From assembly GCF_003418935.1 (NCBI RefSeq), contig NZ_QVMT01000001.1, forward strand, positions 248,001 through 312,000: a stretch of 64,000 bases of DNA, in the 5' to 3' direction. The notes under the pieces were generated by a model. It was not told the origin of the DNA. It was given only the letters and a program-made list of their open reading frames with translations, and did not search any database. A program made the translations under genes and the position numbers. This stretch comes from Emticicia sp. C21 (lineage in GTDB: Bacteria; Bacteroidota; Bacteroidia; Cytophagales; Spirosomataceae). Positions 53,283 through 62,448 of the stretch are shown one piece after another. The first letter of the stretch is position 1. The number at the start of each line of letters is the position of its first letter.

Positions 53283-54173
53283 TTAACTCTTATCTAAATA
53301 CAAACAATCACGCATGAAAAATTGATAGACCGGATCAATATGTCCACCCGGATAGTATTTAAACTCTTCAAAGTAATTATTGCGGCCCACAATTGCTCCT
53401 TTCTTATTGACAACAACCATATCTTTAGTCTCTAAATCAATAGTTAATTTATAATCAAACTTTCCATTGATGAAGTTTCTAATAATAGTCCTACCAGAAG
53501 TATATTTAAAATATGCTTCTCTACTTTCATTGTTAAATACATCTTTAACTTTAATAATATCTCCATTCTTTAATAGTACCAATTTATAAGAGTTTTTGTC
53601 AATATTATGTAATTCTCTTATCCGCCCTTTATGATACAGAACTTTATATCTTAACTGATTACGATAATAATAATACCAATAGCCCTCCTCTTTGCCTTCT
53701 ATAAATTTCCCTTTGATTCTTATCTCATTTTTATCAAAGAAGAAATCAGTGTCTGCCTTATCAGAAAATGGATAGCCGGGTGCAGCCTCTCTTATCTTAG
53801 TAAGTGCATCACCTGTAACTAATTCATTGTTATCACAATGACTCGGATAATAACCAAACATGGTTCTTTTTGCTATTACGAGCCATTTTTGTCCTACATA
53901 AAAAGCCTGCATACAATCGCCCGAACCATTATTACTTGATAAAACAGTAACTTTGGTTTGAAATTTTAGATTGCCTTTTAGTAAGATGCTTACATTAAAA
54001 ATCGCATAATTGTGGTCTTTTAAAGTAATAATCTTCTGGCAGGTACCAATAAATGCTAAATCTGATTTCTGGATGTCGAAATAACTTAGAGCAGGTATAC
54101 TCATGCACTTACATGCAACAGTATCAAGTGGTTTAAGAAAAACCAGTATAAAAAGAATTACTATATTTTTCAT
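53283..54173 (-). CDS. Secreted NTR/TIMP-like protein with MORN/YwqK-like repeat segment
   Basis: The protein is 296 residues with an N-terminal signal (MKNIVILFILVFLKPLDTVA) immediately followed by CKCMSIPALSYFDIQKSDLAFIGTCQKI, which resembles the netrin/TIMP-like (NTR) fold with its N-terminal CxC. Cysteines at GDCMQAF and SHCDNN may pair with those. Residues about 150-200 contain EGKEEGYWYYYYRNQLRYKVLYHKGR, similar to YwqK/MORN repeats. The role is unknown. It opens a run of minus-strand genes for small envelope proteins. Confidence 0.55.
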   Translation of the reverse strand: MKNIVILFILVFLKPLDTVACKCMSIPALSYFDIQKSDLAFIGTCQKIITLKDHNYAIFNVSILLKGNLKFQTKVTVLSSNNGSGDCMQAFYVGQKWLVIAKRTMFGYYPSHCDNNELVTGDALTKIREAAPGYPFSDKADTDFFFDKNEIRIKGKFIEGKEEGYWYYYYRNQLRYKVLYHKGRIRELHNIDKNSYKLVLLKNGDIIKVKDVFNNESREAYFKYTSGRTIIRNFINGKFDYKLTIDLETKDMVVVNKKGAIVGRNNYFEEFKYYPGGHIDPVYQFFMRDCLYLDKS

Positions 54174-54323
54174 CGGCGTAAAATTAAATGATTAATCATT
54201 TTACTCATCCTTCAGACTTACTCTGAAAGAATAATTTCCTTAGCCGATTTCGTCAAAGTTTTATTATGCTTATGAGGTATTTTACTTTTTAGCCTATCTA
54301 TATGACTACTACTTTAGAGATCT

Positions 54324-54725
54324 CTACTCAGATTCATCAACGATACTAGTCAGATACCATTGATTATCAATATTTGAAAAAAGATGATGTACTATCTCAC
54401 CATTGTCTTTATTGGTAAATACCACATCTTTTGAATCCATAGCTTTATCTAAAGTCTCTAATTTATTTTTTGAATGCTCCTTTTTCAATTTCAATAAATC
54501 GGTATGTCGCCAGTCGTTCTGTTGAATCGTTTTTTCATTTCTTTTCTCCTCATCAACTACTACAACTTTCAATGGAAACTTAATTCTACTTAGCTGAAAT
54601 TTATCATCTTTACAAAAGTTCTTGAAAAACTTGTCAAAATTCTCTTCATTGTTTTCAATTTTATGGACAAAACCTGCTTCTATAAAAAAAGAGGTCATTA
54701 GTAACAAAACGGCAATTAATTTCAT
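54324..54725 (-). CDS. DUF4348-like secreted protein
   Basis: The protein is 133 residues with a signal-like N-terminus (MKLIAVLLLMTSFFIEAGF). ENFDKFFKNFCKDDKFQLSRIKFPLKVVVV is the typical pattern of DUF4348. Function is unknown. Neighbours on both sides are minus-strand genes of unknown role. Confidence 0.65.
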   Translation of the reverse strand: MKLIAVLLLMTSFFIEAGFVHKIENNEENFDKFFKNFCKDDKFQLSRIKFPLKVVVVDEEKRNEKTIQQNDWRHTDLLKLKKEHSKNKLETLDKAMDSKDVVFTNKDNGEIVHHLFSNIDNQWYLTSIVDESE

Positions 54726-54846
54726 ACGTTATGATTTTTGGGCTGGGTAATCAGAGCAATAACCCCAATACTTTTCTTAAAGTTTTCTATTGGTTCTTAA
54801 ATAATGAAATTTATGGCAAATTATTAGAAATTATATTGAAATTGTT

Positions 54847-55476
54847 TCAGGGATATTCAAAACCAAATGTAATTTGCCTTACTTTATTCTCTCGAAGTCT
54901 GAATTCCATAAAATAGGCGAGCATGTAGTATCTTTTTACAAAAGCGTGTTTATCACTAAGATAATAGGTAAGAGTCATATCATTACCTTTCCGTTTCACT
55001 TTAAAATTCTTTCCTTTTGTATTGGTAACCTCTTCTAATGTACTACCTAATCCCAAACCTGACTCTGTCATGAAAATTGTTTCTTTACTGATTACTGCCA
55101 ATTTTTTATTCAGTTTTTTATCGTCTTCAAAATAGCCGATTTCAAAACAGTCAAATGCATATTCATTACCACCTTCATACCTGTAAGCTATTAAATACTC
55201 CTCTTTCAGTTGGTCACTAAAAATCATTACCGGACTACTTCTAATAAAGTCGTGTGTTCTCTGCCTCTTTTTGTTAGGAAAAAATTTTAAAAAATAAGAC
55301 TCATAATCTTCTAAAAACAGACATTTATTGATAGAGCTATCAGGCTTGAAAACTATAGGTTTGTCTACTAAAAGTCCATATAAAGATTCCGTTCCTGAAT
55401 GACCATACTGTCCTTCAGTCATTTTAATTAGCAAAACAAAAATTAGTGTATAGATAGGCATTTCTTTAACTTTCAA
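54847..55476 (-). CDS. Hypothetical secreted protein
   Basis: The protein is 209 residues (ATG at 55476, or 55461 for a better signal start at MPIYTLIFVLLIKMTEGQ). The remaining beta-rich sequence includes YLIAYRYEGGNEYAFDCFEIGYFEDDKK and GSTLEEVTNTKGKNFKV; no family is recognised. It begins 2 bases after the stop of the upstream membrane gene, so the two are co-transcribed. Confidence 0.5.
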   Translation of the reverse strand: MKVKEMPIYTLIFVLLIKMTEGQYGHSGTESLYGLLVDKPIVFKPDSSINKCLFLEDYESYFLKFFPNKKRQRTHDFIRSSPVMIFSDQLKEEYLIAYRYEGGNEYAFDCFEIGYFEDDKKLNKKLAVISKETIFMTESGLGLGSTLEEVTNTKGKNFKVKRKGNDMTLTYYLSDKHAFVKRYYMLAYFMEFRLRENKVRQITFGFEYP

Positions 55477-55478
55477 TA

Positions 55479-55988
55479 CTAATAATCAAATCTAAAAAAC
55501 AGTATTTTCAATGTAATTGTACTTATTACTCCAATTATGACTGCTATCAATTTATAAGGCTTATAACTCTTATAAAAGCCAAATGCCATTAAAACCAATA
55601 AATAACGCATTAAGAAACCAACAAAATCATATATCACAACGTCTTCAACTACTGCCATACCTGCATAACTGTTAATATCAATAACTTTAGTAAAAAGATA
55701 CCTCAAAAGTGTAAATATTGATTCAAATTGTAATATCCATTTCAGGTATTTTTTTCCAACCAATAATGCAATTAAAAGTAGGGTGCTACTCATTAACCCG
55801 TATTCCCATCTGCGAATGATATAAAAGGTATCAAAATCAACAATATTCCATTGAAATAAAATATCCGATACACCAAAAGGCCCAGGACCCATGCTAGAAA
55901 AATTATCCAAATACCAATAGCAACCCATTAAAACATAGATAATCAAAACAAAAATTCTTATTTTAATTGATTGTTCGGTATGCTGCAT
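55479..55988 (-). CDS. Hypothetical four-helix membrane protein
   Basis: The protein is 169 residues with hydrophobic stretches at about 10-28, 65-82, 95-110 and 130-165. A short soluble N-terminus precedes LIIYVLMGCYWYLDNFSSMGPGPFG. No family is recognised. It is translationally adjacent to the next gene and was probably part of the same unit. Confidence 0.5.
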   Translation of the reverse strand: MQHTEQSIKIRIFVLIIYVLMGCYWYLDNFSSMGPGPFGVSDILFQWNIVDFDTFYIIRRWEYGLMSSTLLLIALLVGKKYLKWILQFESIFTLLRYLFTKVIDINSYAGMAVVEDVVIYDFVGFLMRYLLVLMAFGFYKSYKPYKLIAVIIGVISTITLKILFFRFDY

Positions 55989-56020
55989 AAATATAAAGTC
56001 TCTGTTAGGTTAAAATACAT

Positions 56021-56408
56021 CTATTTACTCTGAAGCTTCAGAAGTCTGCAATCCTCTAATTTTAACGTATCATTAATCGGCGAATCTCCCTTAATTGCAA
56101 CTCTGCAATAAATATCTTTTCCACTTTTAAAAAAAATAAAAAAAGTACGAATGCTTATCATTTAAATTGAATTTAATATGTCTGAACCTCGCACAAAGCG
56201 AATCTGCATAAATCAAACTCCAATCATTTTCACCATGCCTTTCAGGTATAATATTTACTTGTTTTGAAGCATCATAAATATTTTTTTCAGACTCAGTTCT
56301 TAGCTTTATTTTTACTTTATCTTCTATCCCAATTACCACTACCTTTATTTCATTGTTGTGACAAGAAATAAAACCAAACGCTAAAAGGAAGAATATATAT
56401 ACTTTCAT
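56021..56408 (-). pseudogene. Small lipoprotein frameshifted in a poly-A/T tract
   Basis: The ATG at 56408 begins a lipoprotein signal (MKVYIFFLLAFGFISC). The frame runs to DKHSYFFYFF and stops at 56127. The neighbouring frame continues FFKSGKDIYCRVAIKGD, then SPINDTLKLEDCRLLKLQSK and stops at TAG (56023-56021). The join lies in two runs of A on the plus strand, 8 at 56129-56136 and 7 at 56138-56144, so a slip there would restore about 128 residues. It may be a phase-variable tract, a pseudogene or a sequencing error. Confidence 0.65.
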
Positions 56409-56455
56409 TGATGTTATGATCATTTTATAGTCTCAGCCTTATTTCAGATTATCAA

Positions 56456-57157
56456 CTACTTCTCAGCATACTTATAATCCTTAACTACCCACTCCCCTCC
56501 TTCTTTCTTCGTTAAGAATATAATCAAGTCGGCGTTTTCTTTTTTACCGTAGACTTTTGTTTCTATACGCACATTGGTCTGTCCGTCACGCTTGCTGATA
56601 TTATATCTTGGTATTTTGCCCATTCTAACGATTTCACCTGTTTTCTGTTGTATGGCTTTGCTGCCAATAACAAAGGCTTCCATCAGGATATATTCCTGTT
56701 TCTGACGGATATATAATGCTATCAGATTAGTGCCTGACAGGTACAAAACCAAGAGAATTACAAAAATACCTGCAAACAATTCCGTGCTTCTCTTGATAGT
56801 TGTCTGCTCTGTTGATAGTACATCTGTTTTAAATAGCATATCGCCGATACGTTTCTCTAAAAGGAAGAAAATGAATACTTCCACAGGTAACAAAATCAGG
56901 CTGATATTACGCAGAATAAAACTAATTGCACTGCCAGATTTACTGTGCACAGTAAGCCCCATAAAATACTTACCCGGACTCTGTCCCTTTCTACTATCTT
57001 TGATAATCAGCAAGACAGTCATTAGTCCCAAGGCGGGATAAATCATTGTCTCAAAGCCGAGTTTCCAGACAAATATCCCTAAGTCCATCAGTAAGACTGC
57101 TGGTACTGTAGCAATGAGAAAATCTATCAGAAAGGCGTATATGCGTTTTTGTTGCAT
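56456..57157 (-). CDS. RDD-family membrane protein with a C-terminal extracytoplasmic domain
   Basis: The protein is 233 residues. The RDD domain (about 1-125) has R5-x3-FLIDFLIATVPAV, then KGQSPGKYFMGLTVHSKSG and GDMLFKTDVL. A further helix (about 135-155) is followed by a C-terminal soluble domain (VIGSKAIQQKTGEIVRMGKIP, VYGKKENADLIIFLTKKEG) that resembles cytochrome-oxidase-assembly-factor-1-like domains. Some RDD proteins move sodium or other small ions; the function here is not determined. Confidence 0.75.
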   Translation of the reverse strand: MQQKRIYAFLIDFLIATVPAVLLMDLGIFVWKLGFETMIYPALGLMTVLLIIKDSRKGQSPGKYFMGLTVHSKSGSAISFILRNISLILLPVEVFIFFLLEKRIGDMLFKTDVLSTEQTTIKRSTELFAGIFVILLVLYLSGTNLIALYIRQKQEYILMEAFVIGSKAIQQKTGEIVRMGKIPRYNISKRDGQTNVRIETKVYGKKENADLIIFLTKKEGGEWVVKDYKYAEK

Positions 57158-57231
57158 AAGTATAGTTCAGGCTATGACTTTATGCTCAAATATAGTTTAA
57201 TTCATCAGTTTCAGGAAGTGTAAGGGCAAAT

Positions 57232-57260
57232 AAAAAAGGCTCCGGAAATCCGAAACCTTT
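57232..57260 (-). terminator. Terminator of SBBP gene 1
   Basis: GGCTCCGG (57238-57245), loop AAAT, CCGAAACC (57250-57257) with two G-T pairs; on the minus strand six T follow. Related hairpins end the other two SBBP genes. Confidence 0.75.
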
Positions 57261-57291
57261 GTTTGCACTCTTCTATTTTAATTAATCCATA

Positions 57292-58824
57292 TTAATCTCT
57301 AAGCTTTAATAAAAGAATATCATAAGCTCCGGCCCCAACTACTGAAGTATTATTGAAATGTATTGAATCATAAAAGTAACCCGTTACATACATATTACCA
57401 TTAGGGTCAACTACCACGTCAGTTGGATAATCTTCACCTACCCCACCTGCACTCTGTGCCCATTCGACCATTCCATTTGGTTTAAACTTTGCAAAGAACA
57501 TATCATTATTAGCAAAACTTTCAAGTAATGTTTTTCCTAGATTGATTACACCTCCAAAAAAACCTGAAGCATATATATTACCCTGGGCATCAAGTGCCAG
57601 ACTTATAATATATTCATCTCGTTCTCCTCCATATCTTTTTACCCAAAGCAAGTTACCATTAACATTATACTGAGCTAGAAAGATATCATAATTACCTTCG
57701 CTTTCCAATGATATACTACCAAAACTGGCGATATCCTGAAAACCTCCACCCAACCATAGGCTCCCCTGGGCATCAATAGCAATATCATTAATGTAATCAT
57801 TATTTGTTCCTCCGATTTGCTTTGCCCATACCCATGTATCATTGACATTGTTGTATTTACTAAAAAAAATATCAACGCCCCCTTTACTTGTCAGCGAAGT
57901 ATTCCCAATGGTAATTGTGTTCTTAAAATTTCCAGTTAAATAAATGGCTCCACTGGCATCTATTCCAATACCCTTACTATTATCGGTTGATTGCCCACCA
58001 AATGTTTTTACCCAAGTATAGTCACCCTCAGCTGAATATTTAACAATAAAAACATCAGAATCTCCAAAACCTGATACTATTTTACTACCAAAAATGCTCC
58101 CTCCTTCATAATTCCCTGTTACATATACATTCCCACTTGCATCAGTCACCAAATCAACTCCTATGTCTTCATTTACACCTCCGGCTTTTCTTACCCATTC
58201 CAGTGTACCAATACTGCTATATTTAGCAATAAAAATGTCTTCTTTTCCGGTACTTATCAGACTGGTGTTATCAAAAGTAGCAGTTCCCTGAAAACTTCCT
58301 GTTACAAATACATTTCCGCTATTATCTACTGCTACACTATTACCCGTGTCGGATAATAAACCACCGGCTTTGCGAACCCACTGTGCAACTCCGGCTTTGT
58401 TATACTTGGCAAAAAAAATATCCGTACCCCCTTCGCTGGTATGGGAAATATTACCAAAACTGGCTGTACCTGAAAAATGACCGGTCAAATAGATGTTTCC
58501 ATTAGCATCAAGAGCAATACCCTGGCCCATATCCCCTAATGAACCGCCCGCAGACCATGCGTTAACTCCTGCATAATCAGTGTCTTGGTTTGTTAGTAAT
58601 TTTGCCCATTTTTTACCATCATAAAAACGCAAACACTTGTAGGTTAAATCAGTAGCCAAACTACCTATACCTGGAGATGGCAAGGCCATGATGGCATCAT
58701 AACTCAGACTTGGAATATTACCAGCCATTGCAGGAGTTATTCCGCCCGGTAAAATAGTAACACTTTGTGCAAAACAACCCAAACCTAAAAAACATAGAGA
58801 AACAATTTTTAATAGCGATTTCAT
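57292..58824 (-). CDS. SBBP-repeat secreted protein 1
   Basis: The protein is 510 residues from the ATG at 58824 with signal peptide MKSLLKIVSLCFLGLGCFAQ. Mature SVTILPGGITPAM is followed by a module with LRFYDGKKWAKLLTNQ, and from about residue 80 by seven to eight SBBP repeats of about 47-50 residues (for example GNVFVTGSFQGTATFDNTSL, then KEDIFIAKYSSIGTLEWVRKAGG). These form a beta-propeller. The end DILLLKLRD lacks a recognised T9SS C-terminal signal. It is the most downstream of three tandem paralogues, each with its own conserved promoter box. It is probably secreted; the partner is unknown. Confidence 0.85.
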   Translation of the reverse strand: MKSLLKIVSLCFLGLGCFAQSVTILPGGITPAMAGNIPSLSYDAIMALPSPGIGSLATDLTYKCLRFYDGKKWAKLLTNQDTDYAGVNAWSAGGSLGDMGQGIALDANGNIYLTGHFSGTASFGNISHTSEGGTDIFFAKYNKAGVAQWVRKAGGLLSDTGNSVAVDNSGNVFVTGSFQGTATFDNTSLISTGKEDIFIAKYSSIGTLEWVRKAGGVNEDIGVDLVTDASGNVYVTGNYEGGSIFGSKIVSGFGDSDVFIVKYSAEGDYTWVKTFGGQSTDNSKGIGIDASGAIYLTGNFKNTITIGNTSLTSKGGVDIFFSKYNNVNDTWVWAKQIGGTNNDYINDIAIDAQGSLWLGGGFQDIASFGSISLESEGNYDIFLAQYNVNGNLLWVKRYGGERDEYIISLALDAQGNIYASGFFGGVINLGKTLLESFANNDMFFAKFKPNGMVEWAQSAGGVGEDYPTDVVVDPNGNMYVTGYFYDSIHFNNTSVVGAGAYDILLLKLRD

Positions 58825-58845
58825 GAATTTTATATAAAATTTCTT

Positions 58846-58920
58846 CAAAATTACCTCCAAACCCAATGGCATTTTCATATTTCAGGCATTATCAATTTAT
58901 AATTTTATCGGTTGGTACAT
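58846..58920 (-). promoter_or_regulatory. Promoter of SBBP gene 1 with conserved upstream box
   Basis: On the minus strand TAATTTTG (58853-58846) is the -7 element. The box AATTTTATCGGTTGGTACAT (plus strand, 58901-58920) has its CGGTTGGT core beginning at 58909, exactly 56 bases past the -7 edge. The same spacing occurs at the other SBBP genes and the YadA-head gene. Confidence 0.7.
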
Positions 58921-58976
58921 ACTTATTCTAAAGAGATGTCGGAGCTGTTTCAACATATGAGATAATAATAAATAAC

Positions 58977-59003
58977 AAAGGTTTCAGACTTTCTAAAACC
59001 TTT
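58977..59003 (-). terminator. Degenerate terminator of SBBP gene 2
   Basis: AAAGGTTT (58977-58984) pairs with AAACCTTT (58996-59003), with AGA/TCT inside. It is the equivalent of the hairpins ending SBBP genes 1 and 3 but without a T run. Confidence 0.45.
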
Positions 59004-59030
59004 GTTTACACTCTTCTACTTTAATTAATA

Positions 59031-60561
59031 TTATTCTTTTGCCCTGACAACGAAAATATCAGTACCTGTTGTACTTGAAAATGAGCTACTACCAAACTTA
59101 AGCTCTCCATTAAACCTTCCAGTGATATATATTCCCATTAGCCTCCACATCCATACCATATACATCAATACTCGCTCTGCCTCCTATTTTTTGAACCCAT
59201 TGGCTTGTGCCATTGGTATTTAGTTTAGCAATATATGCATTATTTGAACCATCGTTACTGAGCCAAGTACTACCAAAGTTAGTTAAGCCATAAAAGCCTC
59301 CGGTTATATAAATATTGTTTTCACTATCTAATCCTATTTTCATAACATGATCAGAATATTTTCCTCCTTCTCTTCTAACCCAATTATTATTTCCACTTGG
59401 ATAGTATTCTGCAATATAAATATCATCGTCACCTTCGCTTATTATTGTTTTACCTTCAAACGTAGCCGTATTTTCAAACGTGCCTGTAATCAAAATCTTA
59501 TCACCTGAAGCAATGATAATAGCTCTTCCAAAGTCACCTCCAGTCCCTCCTCCCCGTTTTGCCCATACCCATGTAGTATTTATTGGATTGTATTTGGCAA
59601 TAAAAAGATCCGAACTTCCTGCACTAGTTAAGGAAGTATTTCCGAAATTCATGGTGCTATTAAAATTACCTATAATATACACACAACCAGTATTATCGAC
59701 TGCAACGCCTTCAACAGAATCGTCACTTGTTCCCCCTGCACTCTTTACCCATTCCAAAACTCCGTCAGTATCATATTTAGCAATAAATACATCAGTGCTG
59801 CCTACACTTGTAATTGAGGTGTTGTTAAATGAAGCAACATTACTAAAATCACCTACCAGGTATACTTCTCCATTATTTCCAAGAAACAAACTTTTTCCGT
59901 TATCACTATTTACACCTCCGGCCTTCTGCACCCAAACAATTTCACCGTTAGTATCATATTTGGCAAGAAAAACATCTGATACTCCTCCACTAGTTAGTGA
60001 TAGATTATTAAAATTGGTCGTACCAGTGAAATTCCCTGTCATATATATATTGCCACTCTCATCTACCTCTATTTCTTCGACAACATCATAGCCTGAGGCG
60101 CCTGCCTTTTTTAGCCATAAAAAGTTGCCATTTTTGTCATATTTTACCAAAAAAATATCGGCACCACCACTGTTTGAGATAGTCTGGTTACCGATAGTCA
60201 GATTCTGAAAAAAAATGCCTGTTAAATAAACATTTCCATTCGCGTCTGTTTTTATATCATACCCTCTTTCCATTTCTGAGCCCTTCTCTACCCAGGCTGC
60301 TGCAGCCACCGGACTTGAATCTTTATTGGTTAAGACTTTTGCCCAGCTACTCCCATCATAGTAACGCAAGCATTTGAATGTTAAATCATTAGCCAGACTA
60401 CCAATACTTGGTGATGGCAAAGCCTCAATTTGCTCGTTAGTAAGTGATGGAATATTACCAGCCATTGCAGGAGTAATTCCTCCTGGTAGAATGGTTACAC
60501 TTTGCGCTAAAGTGACCAAACTTAAAAAACAGAGACAAACAATTTTTAATAGCGATTTCAT
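59031..60561 (-). CDS. SBBP-repeat secreted protein 2, C-terminus frameshifted
   Basis: The protein starts at the ATG at 60561 (MKSLLKIVCLCFLSLVTLAQ, then SVTILPGGITPAM) and has the same layout as its paralogues, with eight SBBP repeats. In the current sequence it ends early at 59110 after ANGNIYHWKV. The neighbouring frame continues ITGRFNGELKFGSSSFSSTT and GTDIFVVRAKE to TAA at 59033-59031, matching the paralogues. A 2-base loss in an AT-repeat (GATATATATT, 59124-59133) explains this. Only about 35 residues are affected, so the truncated protein could still fold in part. Slippage in the AT repeat could be phase variation or a sequencing error. Confidence 0.75.
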
Positions 60562-60582
60562 AAATTTCGTATAAGGTTTCAT

Positions 60583-60657
60583 CAAAATTACCTTCAAATT
60601 ATATGTCCTTTTCAAAATGCCTACATTATCAGTTCATAATCTTATTGGTTGGTACAT
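60583..60657 (-). promoter_or_regulatory. Promoter of SBBP gene 2 with conserved upstream box
   Basis: TAATTTTG on the minus strand (60590-60583) and the box AATCTTATTGGTTGGTACAT (60638-60657) have the same 56-base offset from -7 edge to box core (60646). Confidence 0.7.
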
Positions 60658-60700
60658 TGTTTTTTTAAGGAAGCCAAACTGTTTATTTACCCAAAAGATT

Positions 60701-60731
60701 AAAAAATAAAGGCTTCAGAAATTCTGAAGCC
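60701..60731 (-). terminator. Terminator of SBBP gene 3
   Basis: GGCTTCAGA (60711-60719) pairs perfectly with TCTGAAGCC (60723-60731); on the minus strand TTTATTTTTT follows. Confidence 0.8.
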
Positions 60732-60765
60732 TTTGATTACCCTTTTCTACTTTAATTAATCTATA

Positions 60766-62298
60766 TTAATCTCTTACTCTTACAATAAAAACATCTAGAT
60801 TGCCGGCACCACTTATCGGCATATTTCCAAAGCTTGTGTCATAATTAAAATAACCTGTCAGGTAAATATTTCCATTTGCCTGTACAGTTGCCCCTCCTAA
60901 AATTTCTTCTGTTGAACCTCCTAATCTTTGTGCCCATTGTATAGTATTATTTGATTTATATTTAGCAATAAATCCATCGATAGAATTTGCAAAGCCTGTT
61001 AAAGGAATACCTGAAAAATCTGCAATACCATAAAAATCTCCGATTAAATAAATATTGTCGTTGGCATCAATACCTAGATATTTTGGTGTTTCAGTACCAG
61101 TTCCACCTTCTTTTTTGAAAGATTGCTCCACGCCATTATTATTATATCTGGCAATAACAATATCAGATGGACCAGCACTTATAAAAGTGGTAGTTCCAAA
61201 AGTAGCAGTCCCCTCAAAAGTTCCAGCCACTATAATATCTCCTGTTACAGAAATAGCTAAAGCTTTTCCATAATCATTTCCTCCTCCTCCTCCCCTTTTT
61301 ACCCATTCCCAAGCCGCAGTAGTTGTATTACACTTAGCAATAAACATATCAGCAAATCCACCACCCGTTATAGTAATATTACCAAAGTTGACTGTACCCT
61401 GAAAACTACCTGTCATATAGATATTTTCATCCATATCAATGGCAATCTTTCCACATTTATCAGAATTTGGGCCTCCTGCTCTTCGTACCCATTGTATATC
61501 ACCGGTACTTGCATATTTAGCTAAAAAAATATCATCAAGCCCTTCACTTACCACTGAAATATTATTAAATGTAGCTGTATTTCTAAAATATCCTCCTACA
61601 TATACGTTTCCGTTAGCATCTGTAACTAAGCTACTAATTAAATCTGGTTGGTTACCTCCTCCTTTTTGTACCCATTGAAACACCCCGTTAGTACTATATT
61701 TAGCTACAAAAAAATCCTGATTTCCTGCACTTGTTAAAGTAGTATTGCCTATACTTGTTGAATTATAAAAATAGCCTGCTATAAATACATTTCCGTTTGC
61801 ATCCACTGTTATGCCATAAGTACCCTCAGCGTCTGATTGCCCCTCTTTTTTCGCCCAAAGCAGTTCTCCATTTTTATTATATTTGGCAATAAAAATGTCA
61901 GTTTGTCCGCCATCGGTAAAGGTAGTATTACCAATTGTAATGGTATTATCAAAAGTTCCGGTTACATAGATATTCCCAAAACTATCTACAGCTATAGCTT
62001 CTCCTCTGTCATTACCTATACCACCTTCCGACCAGGCTTTAACAGAAGGCATATTGCTATCTGTTTCGGTTAATAATTTTACCCATTTTTTGCCATTATA
62101 AAAACGCAGACAATCAAAAGTCAGATCAATAGCCATATTACCTTTTTGAGGAGCTGGTAATGCCAGAATATCCTCATAACTCAGGCTAGGCCAACTACTC
62201 CCGGCAGGCGTAATACCACTGGGTAGAATAGTAACATTCTGTGCTAAACTGCACAAACTCAGTAAACAAAAACAAACAGCTTGTAATAGAGATTTCAT
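60766..62298 (-). CDS. SBBP-repeat secreted protein 3
   Basis: The protein is 510 residues from the ATG at 62298 with signal peptide MKSLLQAVCFCLLSLCSLAQ. Mature NVTILPSGITPAGSS and the module LRFYNGKKWVKLLTE precede about eight SBBP repeats (GNIYVTGTFDNTITIGNTTF, then QTDIFIAKYNKNGELLWAKK). It ends LDVFIVRVRD. It is complete and has its own promoter with two boxes and its own terminator. It is the most upstream of the three paralogues. Confidence 0.85.
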   Translation of the reverse strand: MKSLLQAVCFCLLSLCSLAQNVTILPSGITPAGSSWPSLSYEDILALPAPQKGNMAIDLTFDCLRFYNGKKWVKLLTETDSNMPSVKAWSEGGIGNDRGEAIAVDSFGNIYVTGTFDNTITIGNTTFTDGGQTDIFIAKYNKNGELLWAKKEGQSDAEGTYGITVDANGNVFIAGYFYNSTSIGNTTLTSAGNQDFFVAKYSTNGVFQWVQKGGGNQPDLISSLVTDANGNVYVGGYFRNTATFNNISVVSEGLDDIFLAKYASTGDIQWVRRAGGPNSDKCGKIAIDMDENIYMTGSFQGTVNFGNITITGGGFADMFIAKCNTTTAAWEWVKRGGGGGNDYGKALAISVTGDIIVAGTFEGTATFGTTTFISAGPSDIVIARYNNNGVEQSFKKEGGTGTETPKYLGIDANDNIYLIGDFYGIADFSGIPLTGFANSIDGFIAKYKSNNTIQWAQRLGGSTEEILGGATVQANGNIYLTGYFNYDTSFGNMPISGAGNLDVFIVRVRD

Positions 62299-62330
62299 AA
62301 GTTTAGAAAAGATTTTATTAAAAAACTCAT

Positions 62331-62448
62331 CAAAACTATGGTGAGTTTTTGCCCCATTTCTAAAATCTTTGAATTATCATTTCATAATTTTATCGGTTGG
62401 TACATAAGAGTTTAAGGCATTAGAAGAGAATTTTATCGGATGGTAAAT
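62331..62448 (-). promoter_or_regulatory. Promoter of SBBP gene 3 with two tandem boxes
   Basis: TAGTTTTG on the minus strand (62338-62331), box AATTTTATCGGTTGGTACAT (62386-62405, core at 62394, 56-base offset) and a second copy AATTTTATCGGATGGTAAAT (62429-62448, core at 62437), 43 bases upstream of the first. Confidence 0.7.
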
